A stretch of 64,000 bases of DNA from Phaeobacter sp. G2 (GTDB lineage: Bacteria; Pseudomonadota; Alphaproteobacteria; Rhodobacterales; Rhodobacteraceae): NCBI GenBank assembly GCA_025163595.1, contig CP104100.1, positions 3,720,001-3,784,000 on the forward strand. Reading direction: 5' to 3'. The translations under genes were made by a program, and so were the position numbers. Positions 35,784 to 45,977 of the stretch are shown here, piece after piece (within the stretch, counting starts at the first letter, position 1; every line of letters begins with the position of its first letter). The notes beneath the pieces were generated by a model. It ran no database searches, had not been told where the DNA came from, and saw only the letters and a program-made list of their open reading frames with translations.

Positions 35784-35857
35784 GGAGTTTTCCTTGAGAT
35801 TTTAGGGGGGGCGCAGGCCGCAGGGGATCCCTGTGGCGCGGCTTTCGGTGGGATGGA

Positions 35858-36259
35858 TCAGGTGGTGCTGCGGACCGGGAGCAACGCGCGCAGGCGTGGA
35901 TCGCGCAGCCACAGGCCGCCCCAGACCAGCACGCCCAGCACCAGCGAGATGATTTCGGGCGCGGAGCCGATCTCGCCCAGCCGGACATGCGCGCAGATCG
36001 CGCCGCCCAGAAATCCGGTCGTCAGGATCGCGCCAAGCACGGCTGTTTTCGGGATGGCGTAAAGGACGGCACAGCCGATCATCAGTGTGCCCAGAAGCGG
36101 GGCCATGCCGGTATCGAACCCGGCCTCGTCCAACATCGGACCCGCCAGCGCGGGAACAAGGAATTGCACGATGCCGTCGGCAAGCAGGGCCGCGACAGCC
36201 AGCACGCTGGCTGCGCGTCCAAGCCGGTGCAGGCCGTCTGATTTCGATCTGTCTGACAT
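35858..36259 (-). CDS. DoxX-like small membrane protein
   Basis: A 133-residue protein with four hydrophobic helices: ASVLAVAALLADGIVQFLV, MAPLLGTLMIGCAVLYAIP, TAVLGAILTTGFLGGAICAHVRLG and IISLVLGVLVWGGLWL. The pattern of helix lengths and the GGAICAHVR segment fit the DoxX_2 family of inner-membrane proteins, often found with flavin or redox genes. Function unproven. First gene of the set divergent from the LysR regulator. Confidence 0.8.
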   Translation of the reverse strand: MSDRSKSDGLHRLGRAASVLAVAALLADGIVQFLVPALAGPMLDEAGFDTGMAPLLGTLMIGCAVLYAIPKTAVLGAILTTGFLGGAICAHVRLGEIGSAPEIISLVLGVLVWGGLWLRDPRLRALLPVRSTT

Positions 36260-36335
36260 GATGTGGGGCCTTGTGGAGTTTTCTTCTGCTCCCCTATCTA
36301 CCCCTCCACATTGGGCCTATAAATCATGCGAATAA

Positions 36336-36348
36336 GAACGTACTGTTC
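36336..36348. promoter_or_regulatory. Near-palindrome in LysR divergent region
   Basis: gaacgtactgttc, a near-symmetric 13-mer between the DoxX-like and LysR genes, 30 bp before the LysR start. A possible binding site for the LysR regulator; weak evidence. Confidence 0.3.
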
Positions 36349-36377
36349 ACCTCAAACGAAACAATGGCGGCCCCCGG

Positions 36378-37283
36378 ATGCACAGCCTGGAACACCTTCA
36401 GATCTTCCTGCGCGTCGCTGAAATGCGCAGTTTCAGCCGTGCGGCCGAAAGCCTGGGCACGCAGAAGGGCCGCACCTCGACCGTTGTGCGGCAGCTTGAA
36501 GAAGAGCTGGGCGTCAGGCTGTTGCACCGCACGACGCGCACTGTGCAATTGACCGAGGACGGGCGCAGCTTCTACCAGCGCGCGCGGGACCTGCTGAGCG
36601 ATTTCGACGACATGAGCACGATGTTCGCAGGCGATGACGTGGCGCTGCGGGGACGGTTGCGGGTGGATTTGCCGACCGAGCTGGCGCGCTCGACGCTGGT
36701 GCCCGCCTTGCCGGGTTTCATGGCCTCTTATCCGGATCTTGAGTTGGAGCTGTCCAGTACCGACCGGCAGGTGGATCTTGTCGACGAGGGTTTCGACTGC
36801 GTGCTGCGTATCGGACCGATCGGAGACGAAACCCTGATCGCCCGCCCCGTGGGGCGGCTGCGCATGGTGAATGCCGCAAGCCCCACCTATCTGGCGCAGC
36901 ACGGCACTCCGTTATCGTTGGATGATCTCCGGCAGCAAGGTCACAGAACCATCCATTACAGCCGAACCCTTGGCGCGCGGCCCTACGGCTGGGAATATCC
37001 CGACGGCGATAACTACGCGACGCTGCCATTGCCCGGCGCATTGCAAGTGAACAGCGTGCAAACCTACGAGGCCGCAGGTCTCGCGGGTCTGGGCCTGATC
37101 CAGGCCGCCTATACCGGCGTTCACCGGCATCTGGAAAGCGGTGCCTTGGTAGAGGTCCTGTCACACCTCAGGCCCGAACCTCTGGAGGTCAGCCTTGTGG
37201 TGGTACACCGTCGCAACCTGTCGCGGCGGGTCCGCTTGTTCATGGCCTGGGTCGAAGATGTACTGGCACCCTATCTTGATTGA
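36378..37283 (+). CDS. LysR-family transcriptional regulator
   Basis: Regulator of 301 residues. The N-terminal winged helix is classical (LEHLQIFLRVAEMRSFSRAAESLGTQKGRTSTVVRQLEEELGVRLLHRTTRTVQLTEDG), followed by an effector domain (RGRLRVDLPTELARSTLVPALPGFMASYPDLELEL onward). Although the ATG sits beside another in-frame-lacking ATG upstream, the standard family N-terminus supports 36378. Divergent from the DoxX/flavodoxin/aldehyde dehydrogenase genes, which it probably controls in response to an aromatic aldehyde or quinone. Confidence 0.9.
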   Translation: MHSLEHLQIFLRVAEMRSFSRAAESLGTQKGRTSTVVRQLEEELGVRLLHRTTRTVQLTEDGRSFYQRARDLLSDFDDMSTMFAGDDVALRGRLRVDLPTELARSTLVPALPGFMASYPDLELELSSTDRQVDLVDEGFDCVLRIGPIGDETLIARPVGRLRMVNAASPTYLAQHGTPLSLDDLRQQGHRTIHYSRTLGARPYGWEYPDGDNYATLPLPGALQVNSVQTYEAAGLAGLGLIQAAYTGVHRHLESGALVEVLSHLRPEPLEVSLVVVHRRNLSRRVRLFMAWVEDVLAPYLD

Positions 37284-37753
37284 AGGGCTGAACCATTGCC
37301 AGCCTCGCGAGAGCAAGCAGGCCGAACGAACCAGATAGGCTGTCTGGCGCTGTTTCAAAGCCGCCATTCGACCACTCTGCAGCATTTCGTATCTTGGGCT
37401 CGAAGCTGCCTTGCGGCAGTGCGGCAGCAGGATTGCAGCAACACCGTCGTCAGATTTACATACCTGATGACCGTTGTCAGCCCAAAGTGACCGATGCGAA
37501 GGGAGGCTGGCTCTCGTCGCCGCACATGCACAAATCGCGTCTCGACTTCCCGGAACCGGACATTCAAGCTGTCAAATGCGACTTGTTGCCCTCAATGTCG
37601 GCAGTGAGCCCAAAGCCACAAATGCTGCACTATGAACAAACGGCAGTTTTCGGGAACATCACCACAGATTCCATGGCCAGACTGTTGCTCAACGGAACAC
37701 GAGTAAGTAGGTCCCCCCTACCGACCCAATGCATATGTGGGCTTCTGGTGAAA
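37284..37753. other. Intergenic region with repeat B, copy 3 (37356-37389)
   Basis: A 470-bp spacer between convergent genes. It contains caaagccgccattcgacc..ctgcagcatttcg (repeat B) near its left end. Base composition shifts from GC-rich to AT-richer at about 37.75 kb, the start of the envelope cassette. No gene seen. Confidence 0.5.
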
Positions 37754-38161
37754 CTACGCACCATGCTCGTAGCCAAACAGCTCGGACATAACAATTCCAA
37801 ATACGCCGCCAAATGCCATCTCAATCATCAGATAGCGGTCATTCAAACTATCAAGGCTAGCATCTGGATTATTCAAAACCGAATAAGGAACTGCAAAAAG
37901 CCCGCCAAGCATTGCGAAAACTATTATAAATACAAGTGCAACAAGCGGGAGGCCGACTGCGTCTTCCGAAGTGACTAGGCCCCTCATTCTAAAAAACCAC
38001 ATTACAACCGATGATACGTAGGCAACCGTCAACGGCAAGCTTATTTCCGAAAGTTTAGCTCCTTCCGGCAGGTCAAAGTAAAAAATAAGAAGGTATGTAA
38101 TTGCAACATGCCCAACAACAACAAGCAAGCCAACTGCCATAGAAAATTTCTGTGCATTCAT
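37754..38161 (-). CDS. Four-helix membrane protein of envelope cassette
   Basis: A 135-residue protein with four predicted transmembrane helices (FSMAVGLLVVVGHVAITYLLIFYF; LPLTVAYVSSVVMWFFRM; GLPLVALVFIIVFAMLGGLFAV; LMIEMAFGGVFGIVMSELFGY). No family recognised. Its start overlaps the stop of the exported 408-residue protein by 4 bp and uses an internal gaggatgga ribosome site. Last gene of an AT-richer five-gene set with a peptidoglycan hydrolase; it could anchor or protect against its partners. Confidence 0.72.
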   Translation of the reverse strand: MNAQKFSMAVGLLVVVGHVAITYLLIFYFDLPEGAKLSEISLPLTVAYVSSVVMWFFRMRGLVTSEDAVGLPLVALVFIIVFAMLGGLFAVPYSVLNNPDASLDSLNDRYLMIEMAFGGVFGIVMSELFGYEHGA

Positions 38162-39384
38162 GGATTTCCATCCTCTAATATTTTGGAAGATCTAATGCTG
38201 TCATAGTAGGAGTAAACTTGACGCCAATCACCTTTATCTTCACGCCTTGGAAACAAAGCTTCAGCCAAATTGTATGTACGATAGAAGTTTCTCAACAACA
38301 GCAACTTCTCGCCGTCCTCGTTTCCAAGATAAGCCACTCCGCCTGCTAAGTTTCCAAGCGAGGCGTTGTTTGAATCAGTATCTGATTCAGACACATACAG
38401 CCTTTGAGCGCAATCAATCGTTCGCTTCAAAATACGCTTAAAGTCTAGTTCTAGCTGGCTTCCATCCACAATATGTGTGTAGGCGGCTTGATCGAGTGCT
38501 AATGACTTCAGGAAAGATTGGGAAACTCGAAAACATGCATCAATCTTCTTATCCTCATGAAGTGCCAGCAGGACTTTCGCCCCAGCATTCATTGACACGA
38601 TTGGCTGCTCTGAAAAGACCGTTGAAATCCTGGCTACGACATAGTCCTCAAGACTACGAAAACCGGGTGCTGATCTACCCCCAAATTCTGAAGTCATAAT
38701 TCGGCTTAGAAGCTCCAAGTAAAAACCGACAAACCCAGAATCCTCTTTGTTGTTGTCGTAGCGGTCTTCCAAGAATCTTAAAACTCGAGCGATGTTTTCT
38801 ATTCCGCCGTCTCCGAAGTAGTGAATATTAGTCAAAAATATTTGATAAAGGCGACGCCAGTGCGTCTCATCCGTGACATACCCTTTTGTAACCAGGGTTC
38901 GCAAAGCGAAAAGAAGAAAATCCGAATTTTCATCTGTGAATAATCCTCTTTCTGTCAGGTCAGCCGGGTAGTTCGAGCTGAATTGGAGATCAAGACTATT
39001 ATCTGCTCTCAGCTTTAATTTCAGCCATCGAAGATCTGTGATGCCCTTCTCATCAAAATAGGTAAGTGGTACTCGCCTTAGCAGGGACCCGTTTACATCT
39101 ACTATGTCGGCATACAAAAGGCCTCGATGAACATTTCCAGAGAACCTAAGGTTCTCTCTTCGCAACTCGTACTGACCGTAAGAGTTTTTGTCGTCGTCTC
39201 CCAGTTCGGCTATCAATTCAAAGCCACCAATTTGGTTGTCGTTTTGGGTATACAGGAAAACTCGAGCGCGAGCCTGCGGAGCGGTGCCGACGTTGTATAT
39301 CAACAACGACAACTTGAAAGATTCAGCGACGACCTGCTGCGCCCAAACTGAAATTAGTATTGCTACCGCAAAAATGAATCTCAT
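38158..39384 (-). CDS. Exported protein of envelope cassette, unknown family
   Basis: A 408-residue protein with a clear signal peptide (MRFIFAVAILISVWAQQVVAES). The first 120 mature residues look like a beta-rich domain (FKLSLLIYNVGTAPQARARVFLYTQND...); the rest is mainly helical with conserved-looking aromatic and charged residues (HWRRLYQIFLTNIHYFGDGGIENIARVLRFLEDRYD). No known domain is recognised. Ribosome site ggggga. Overlaps the following membrane-protein gene by 4 bp, implying a joint function at the periplasmic side. Confidence 0.75.
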   Translation of the reverse strand: MRFIFAVAILISVWAQQVVAESFKLSLLIYNVGTAPQARARVFLYTQNDNQIGGFELIAELGDDDKNSYGQYELRRENLRFSGNVHRGLLYADIVDVNGSLLRRVPLTYFDEKGITDLRWLKLKLRADNSLDLQFSSNYPADLTERGLFTDENSDFLLFALRTLVTKGYVTDETHWRRLYQIFLTNIHYFGDGGIENIARVLRFLEDRYDNNKEDSGFVGFYLELLSRIMTSEFGGRSAPGFRSLEDYVVARISTVFSEQPIVSMNAGAKVLLALHEDKKIDACFRVSQSFLKSLALDQAAYTHIVDGSQLELDFKRILKRTIDCAQRLYVSESDTDSNNASLGNLAGGVAYLGNEDGEKLLLLRNFYRTYNLAEALFPRREDKGDWRQVYSYYDSIRSSKILEDGNP

Positions 39385-39510
39385 GGTTCCCCCAAAAACC
39401 AGCTTGGTCGTGCCTTTACAACTTCAGCCGGGGAAATATCTCTGCATTTCTTTGAGATCTGAAGTTTCATAACGCAAGCTCCTTCATAAACTTATTTTGG
39501 CTTTTACAAA

Positions 39511-40944
39511 TTATAAACGCGCCGCCTGGACGTGCATCCAGTCAAAATCCCGCGCTCTGCCAAGACTGATCCAGCCTTCAGCTTCCCAAAATTCCCAGAA
39601 TTTGACTGCATCCGGTTTGGCTAGTCGTGCGTGTTTATGGTCCCATTTGTACCTGTTGCGAGCACTGTCGAAATCAATCGCTATCGCCCACGAGTGCATA
39701 GAAGCTCGGCTACCGCCCGTCATCTTTCTACAGTTATAGCATCCTGCAAACAGATTAATGCCGAGATCCACTATCCCGTCGTCACCGTACTCTTTGTAAA
39801 TTTGGTCGAACACACGCGACGCACTGTCGTGAGCTTTTTCGTGGATCATGAAGCCGTCGATAGTAGTACCTAAATCCCAAGCAAGCTTCATCTCGAAAGG
39901 CAACGAGAGGCGTTTCATCTTAGGCTTACAAACAGTACCAAAGAAGGATGGAACATCCTTCTGTTTTGGCCATACGGATTTTGATTTCTCGACTGGTTTG
40001 AAGGGCTTGGGGGCTTCGAGATCATCGCGCCATTTTTCTTCATGATCCAGCCCGGCTTTCAAACGATTAAACGCGATAAACGCCAATTCTGTACGTGGTC
40101 CAAACAACCCGTCAATCCGCCCCACGCTTAAATCAAGGTCACGGCAAATCAACTGACCAATAGCGAGCTTGCGCCGCGCGACCCCCCAAGTTCGCCAGTC
40201 TCCCGAAACAATCTCGTCGTTGGCTTGAAGAGCGTCTCTTGCTGCTGCGTTTGAGTTCTTGCCGAACAACCCATCAATTTCGTTGTGGTAAAAGCCCCAA
40301 CGCTTCAAGGCGATCTGCAAGTCTTCGTCATCAATGGCAGCAGGGACCATGCTGGATTGAGGGTCTGGCTCTACTGGTTGAGCATTGCCTGAACCGTCAT
40401 ACCCATCCGAGAATGACCAGCTTCCCGCAAGGTCGTTCATTGCTGTTGCCATGACATCGTTTAGTCTGTTACGCCAACCTTTGATAAAGAACTGAACTTT
40501 TGGATGCCCGAGATATCGGGCCTTTCTCGCTTCCGCGAGCGCAACTGCGACTTTCACCAGTTCGTCACTGGACAGTTCGGCCACCTTTTTGGCTTCCGCG
40601 ACGCTTAAGCGACCGTTTTCAGCCAAGTCACAAGCGTCCTCCAGAAACCTAACCATCGTACCGGTACCATGGTTAACCGCGCCGTCCATCATTACCAGAT
40701 CAATCGGCCTTGGTAGATGGCCCCCTTTGATCACATCATAATATCTGGACTTAAAAATATCTCGGGCTTCGGCCTTGGTCAGGTCGCGGACCTCTTGCTT
40801 AGTAACTGAAGCAACGCCGCGCCATTTCGCCAAAACTTTGTGGGTAATGCCGTGGTTCGTGGCTCCTCCAGGGTCTTGAGGATGATCAACGTACCCCCCT
40901 TCCCACTTAAATACGGTTTCCATGATTTCTTCAAAACGAAACAA
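39511..40944 (-). CDS. Peptidoglycan hydrolase: GH108 muramidase plus M15-type peptidase
   Basis: A two-enzyme wall hydrolase. The N-terminal GH108 lysozyme domain (about 1-165) has the catalytic glutamate in KWEGGYVDHPQDPGGATNHGIT. The middle holds one or two peptidoglycan-binding-like segments (DLQIALKRWGFYHNEIDGLFG; VGRIDGLFGPRTELAFIAF). The C-terminus is a VanY/M15-type peptidase with zinc motifs SMHSWAIAIDFD and FDWMHVQ. TTG at 40944 has gggag 6 bp upstream; a TTG at 40971 is the longer option. No signal peptide is seen, as in phage and gene-transfer-agent endolysins, so export or lysis-dependent release is required. The link to a lipoprotein, an exported and a membrane protein is unusual. 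Confidence 0.85.
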   Translation of the reverse strand: MFRFEEIMETVFKWEGGYVDHPQDPGGATNHGITHKVLAKWRGVASVTKQEVRDLTKAEARDIFKSRYYDVIKGGHLPRPIDLVMMDGAVNHGTGTMVRFLEDACDLAENGRLSVAEAKKVAELSSDELVKVAVALAEARKARYLGHPKVQFFIKGWRNRLNDVMATAMNDLAGSWSFSDGYDGSGNAQPVEPDPQSSMVPAAIDDEDLQIALKRWGFYHNEIDGLFGKNSNAAARDALQANDEIVSGDWRTWGVARRKLAIGQLICRDLDLSVGRIDGLFGPRTELAFIAFNRLKAGLDHEEKWRDDLEAPKPFKPVEKSKSVWPKQKDVPSFFGTVCKPKMKRLSLPFEMKLAWDLGTTIDGFMIHEKAHDSASRVFDQIYKEYGDDGIVDLGINLFAGCYNCRKMTGGSRASMHSWAIAIDFDSARNRYKWDHKHARLAKPDAVKFWEFWEAEGWISLGRARDFDWMHVQAARL

Positions 40945-41007
40945 TAGGAACTCCCAATCTAAAAATTGCAATTTTTTCTTCAGTAATACGACGATATCCG
41001 AATTTTC

Positions 41008-41346
41008 TTAGAGCCCCACTACGTCGAACGCAGAGCTGACAATCAGGCTGATCAACCCCGTTCGAAACCTTTCAAGTCTTGCTTGGGTCACGCCAACCGC
41101 TTTGAGTGCATGCATCTTGGCGAGGTCTTTTTGCCCACCTACCAAGTATTCAAAATCATCCTTGGTGATCTTTCCTTGCGCAAGGGCATCACCCCAACGG
41201 CGAAGAGATTCTTCGCTGTTTTTTACAAATACCTTGGCGTCAGTTTCTGCTTGATCTAACGCCTCCTGAACCGTGTTCTTTGCGAGCGTCTTCAAGCCGT
41301 CTTGTACAGCGTCAATAAAATCTTCCCAACTTCCTGATAGTGACAT
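41008..41346 (-). CDS. Small helical protein of envelope cassette
   Basis: A 112-residue, mostly helical protein (SWEDFIDAVQDGLKTLAKNTVQEALDQAETDAKVFVKNSEESLRRWGDAL; then QKDLAKMHALKAVGVTQARLERFRTGLISLIVSSAFDVVGL). The C-terminal 20 residues are hydrophobic and might insert in a membrane. No signal peptide, no recognised family. Good ribosome site agagga. It lies 11 bp after the lipoprotein gene and 63 bp before the hydrolase, so it could be a chaperone, inhibitor or release factor for the hydrolase; this is inference. Confidence 0.7.
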   Translation of the reverse strand: MSLSGSWEDFIDAVQDGLKTLAKNTVQEALDQAETDAKVFVKNSEESLRRWGDALAQGKITKDDFEYLVGGQKDLAKMHALKAVGVTQARLERFRTGLISLIVSSAFDVVGL

Positions 41347-41357
41347 TTCATCGTCCT

Positions 41358-41804
41358 CTAAATATTATCACAAACAGATGCTTCTCGCTTATTGATTTCG
41401 ACGCAAATAATGGTGTCGAATGCATCAGCGACTTGAAGCGCAATCTCCTCTCTCAAAAACATGCTTAGAGATCCAGAGTTACGCCACCTCGTAGCGAAAC
41501 CACCCAACAAGTTACCTTCCGGATCACGTAGAGTATCCCATTGTTTTGACACTATATCATTCTTAGGCAACCCATCCGCGTACTCATAGGCGGCATCCAC
41601 ATCGACCAAGAGTTTCTCGATGGCAGCTTGATATACGCTGTATGGCTGTCCAGATTTTGCGATAAGCGCCAAGCTTTGCGCTTTTAATGTTGTCGCATTT
41701 TCGTACGCTTGCTCTCTGAAAGGACTAATTAAAGGGTCGCAAGCAGCAAGCAAAAAAAGCAGTGAGAAAAATGCTACTACCTTCTTATAGAATACGTTGC
41801 GCAT
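41358..41804 (-). CDS. Lipoprotein, first gene of envelope cassette
   Basis: A 148-residue lipoprotein: signal peptide VVAFFSLLFLLAAC with the lipobox LLAAC and the lipid-carrying cysteine at about residue 22, followed by DP, which could disfavour outer-membrane sorting. The mature part is helical (FREQAYENATTLKAQSLALIAKSG; VYQAAIEKLLVDVDAAYEYADGL) with a late ICVEINKREASVC containing two cysteines. Ribosome site gggaga. First gene of the five-gene minus-strand cassette; an inverted repeat 20 bp upstream may be its operator. Function unknown. Confidence 0.8.
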   Translation of the reverse strand: MRNVFYKKVVAFFSLLFLLAACDPLISPFREQAYENATTLKAQSLALIAKSGQPYSVYQAAIEKLLVDVDAAYEYADGLPKNDIVSKQWDTLRDPEGNLLGGFATRWRNSGSLSMFLREEIALQVADAFDTIICVEINKREASVCDNI

Positions 41805-41823
41805 GAATGATTCTCCCGATATT

Positions 41824-41836
41824 CTACTTAAAGTAG
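41824..41836. promoter_or_regulatory. Near-palindrome before the envelope cassette
   Basis: ctacttaaagtag, a 13-bp almost perfect palindrome 20 bp upstream of the lipoprotein start; a possible operator for the cassette. Confidence 0.35.
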
Positions 41837-42618
41837 CACAAATTCCATCTGGAGCAAAAAGTCTACGAGTCTTGGCATGTCGAAACCTGCGCTCAGGCCC
41901 TTAATCGATGTCCAGCCCCGCTGGTCCCACCTAACTTCCTCACCTGAATCGGGCCTTATGATGAGATGGAACCCAAGTTTCATCCATTTTGACATTTGGT
42001 TAAGGTTGCCAAGCGCACACAAAGCTCCCTATCTGCGTCACTTTCAACTATCACCAATAGTGAAAAATCTGCGGCCAACCTTGGCCAAAACAATCGCGTG
42101 CAACCAGCGGCGAGTGGCCGACTTTGTCTGCAACAGCGCCGAAAATTCATCAGGTCCAGTGTGGCCTCAACTAGGATCTCCTCTGCAACGCAGAGGGTAT
42201 CAAGACTCGTAGGTTATTGAGCGCCCCAAATAGGGTCGTTTTTGGCACCATAAAATCTTCAATAGCCGCCGTTTGCACAGCCGCAGCGAAAGCTCAATTT
42301 GTCCCGCATGGCCGTCATCTAGCCCGACTTTTCGATGCAAAGATCACCAATGTCAGGTGTTGACGCGGCGTTGCAGCGCGTTTGCGCTGAATTTTCAGGG
42401 TGTGGGCCAAACTTTGCAAACGCCGTTATCTGCGCATAGCTGCCCTTGGTGCAGTGCGCAGCATCGCTCCGAGGGGCATGCTGGTTTGAATGGCCGCTAA
42501 TCCTTCTTGGCCATGAACCTCTCGCAGGTGCAGCTAAGGTCCGTTTTCCGCCCTCCTCCCCGTCGCGTGCCAAATTTGACGAGAGGGTTTCCCTCTCGCC
42601 GCTCTCCCTGTTCTTTTA
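41837..42618. other. Non-coding region between envelope cassette and PemK-like gene
   Basis: About 780 bp holding the cassette promoter, possibly a 55-64 codon frame at 41828-42022 (minus; weak ribosome site, not called) and one full copy of dispersed repeat A at its right end (42409-42553). No other gene seen. Confidence 0.5.
42409..42553 (+). repeat. Dispersed intergenic repeat A, copy 3
   Basis: From aactttgcaaa to ctaaggtccgttttccgccc; same length and orientation as the copy at 25437-25581. The last 20 bases are identical in both. Confidence 0.65.
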
Positions 42619-42668
42619 GCCTCCCGTTTTGCTGCGCGTTTTTTGTGACGCGCAGCAAAACGGGAGGC
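42619..42668. repeat. Perfect 20-bp inverted repeat hairpin
   Basis: Arms gcctcccgttttgctgcgcg and its exact complement, separated by a 10-base T-rich loop. It lies 55 bp upstream of the PemK-like gene. It could be a very stable terminator/attenuator hairpin (followed by cttttagg) or a DNA-processing site of the island. Confidence 0.8.
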
Positions 42669-42723
42669 CTTTTAGGTTTCCAAAGCTGGTGTCGATTTTC
42701 AATCACATCAATGGAGACCCCAG

Positions 42724-43290
42724 ATGTATTACTCCCCCCAATCCTTCGTGCCGGACTTCGACTGGAAAGGCCTCGTCGAGCGCGGTGACGTTGTTCTGTT
42801 CGCATTTCCGATCAGTGAGGACCCCACAACCCCAGCGGCATCCCCCAAACTGCGCCCCTGCCTGGTTCTCGATGTCTTTGAGCTGAATGGCATCAAATTT
42901 GTCGAACTCGCCTACGGCACCTCCGCCCGCACCAAGGCCAACAGAGGATATGAGGTCCGCGTTGGACACACTGCCTCCTGCCACGCGGCGGGGCTGGATC
43001 GGCCCTCCCGCTTTGTCTGCGCGCGCCGTGTGATCGTCAGCGTCAACCACCCCGGCTTTGAGGGCAGCGAGGAGCGCGGCACCCTGATCGGCCGACTTGA
43101 TGCGCCGCTGGTGGACCGTATGAACGACGTGCGCGCCCGCCTGCAGGCCAAGGCAGACATCCAGGCCGAGACCCGGCGGGAGCGTTGGGAGGAACAGGCG
43201 CGAAGGCTACGCGAAGAGCGCGGTTTCCTGGAGCGGAACCGCGCATCTCGCGCAGCCATCACCCTCAAATCCAAAGGAGGTCTCGTATGA
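42724..43290 (+). CDS. PemK/MazF-like protein with charged C-terminal extension
   Basis: A 188-residue protein. The first 115 residues resemble the SH3-like PemK/MazF fold: VERGDVVLFAFPISEDP, KLRPCLVLDVFELNGIKFVELAYGTS, FVCARRVIVSV and GTLIGRLDAPLVDRMNDV. A long charged helix follows (ARLQAKADIQAETRRERWEEQARRLREERGFLERNR). Typical MazF toxins are about 110 residues, so the helix is an addition. Ribosome site ggag. It overlaps the next gene by ATGA. No standard antitoxin is beside it, so a toxin role is doubtful; a plasmid or island maintenance function is possible. Confidence 0.7.
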   Translation: MYYSPQSFVPDFDWKGLVERGDVVLFAFPISEDPTTPAASPKLRPCLVLDVFELNGIKFVELAYGTSARTKANRGYEVRVGHTASCHAAGLDRPSRFVCARRVIVSVNHPGFEGSEERGTLIGRLDAPLVDRMNDVRARLQAKADIQAETRRERWEEQARRLREERGFLERNRASRAAITLKSKGGLV

Positions 43291-43733
43291 CCCACCAGTT
43301 TCTGCCCATTACATATGACAATATCGAAGCCATCGCCGCGGCAGGTTTCGCAAAATCCCGTGACTGCATCACAGCGATCCGGATGGACGTGCTGCACAAC
43401 ATCCAACCGCTGGAACGTGTCGGCTTTGAGCGGCTGATCAAGCTGATTGAGGCCCGCCAGATCTTCAAGCCAGAGATCCTGGAGGAACTGGACGTGCAGA
43501 TGGATTTCCTCACCCGGGAGATCGACAAGGGCACGACCGTGCATCAGCACCGCGACTATGATGAGTGCAACGTTTCCGAACCAGCCTGCTGGCAGGAGAC
43601 GCGCACAACGGCGCGCGCGGATGAACTGGGCCGCGCGATGATCATGTTCTTCGAGCTCTACGAGACCTTGCAAGCCGTGCATGACCTGATGCACGCGCAG
43701 GAGGCGCTGGACGCGTTGTGTCAGAGCCTCTGA
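43287..43733 (+). CDS. Hypothetical protein coupled to PemK-like gene
   Basis: A 148-residue acidic, helical protein starting MTHQFLPITYDNIEAIAAAGFAKSRD. It holds a His/Cys-containing middle (GTTVHQHRDYDECNVSEPACW) and a helical end (MFFELYETLQAVHDLMHAQEALDALCQSL). ATG overlaps the upstream stop, with aaaggagg as ribosome site, so the two are made together and may bind each other. It does not look like known MazE/PemI antitoxins (no visible ribbon-helix-helix or AbrB motif). Function unknown. Confidence 0.7.
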   Translation: MTHQFLPITYDNIEAIAAAGFAKSRDCITAIRMDVLHNIQPLERVGFERLIKLIEARQIFKPEILEELDVQMDFLTREIDKGTTVHQHRDYDECNVSEPACWQETRTTARADELGRAMIMFFELYETLQAVHDLMHAQEALDALCQSL

Positions 43734-43931
43734 TTTACAGAGACACGCGGGCTTAGACACCCCGCGTCAGGCGCGCTGGCGAACCTTCTGCTGCTACAGA
43801 TGTCGGCGCGCCGCCCAAACAGAGACGCCCGCACAGATCATCTCTGTACGGGCGTAAACGACCAACCGTAGCAGGCCACCGATCTCATCGTGTTGTTGGT
43901 TCTTGTGTGTCCACAACCGAAGGAGAAGCGA

Positions 43932-44144
43932 ATGACCCTCACAAATCTGATCGACCTGATTGCCGAAGTCGCCGCCAAGCGGGCCACCCAGGAGGGCGGA
44001 ACGAAGGAAGAAACACCGAACGCAGTGATCTTTATCATAGAGCCGATTTTGACGGGATTAAGGCAAGCCGCACCACAGATCACTAAACTTGTATTTGTAT
44101 CATCTTTCTGGCCACGGCAGTTTTGCGACTCAAGGAGATTCTGA
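43932..44144 (+). CDS. Small protein directly upstream of serine recombinase
   Basis: A 70-residue product MTLTNLIDLIAEVAAKRATQEGG... with a good aaggag ribosome site 7 bp before the ATG at 43932. Its stop immediately precedes the recombinase ATG, so translation is probably coupled. An amphipathic N-terminal helix is visible; the C-terminal half has no clear features. It might be a recombination directionality factor, which are often small and next to the integrase gene; this is inference only. Confidence 0.5.
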   Translation: MTLTNLIDLIAEVAAKRATQEGGTKEETPNAVIFIIEPILTGLRQAAPQITKLVFVSSFWPRQFCDSRRF

Positions 44145-45881
<1,737 letters not shown>

Positions 45882-45977
45882 ACAGTTATGATGTCCTATC
45901 GCTTTTCTACTTGAGGACGATTTGTCCTAGTAGTTAGCGTTAATGTTATCGTTTTTGAGATTTTGGATTTTACTAGG

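Noticed and set aside
25991..41804. Prophage, because of the GH108 endolysin-like gene
   Set aside because: No capsid, terminase, tail or phage repressor genes are present; the relaxase and serine recombinase fit a mobilizable island better.
41828..42022. 64-codon minus-strand frame before the lipoprotein gene
   Set aside because: Weak start context and no recognised features; may be real but not supportable.
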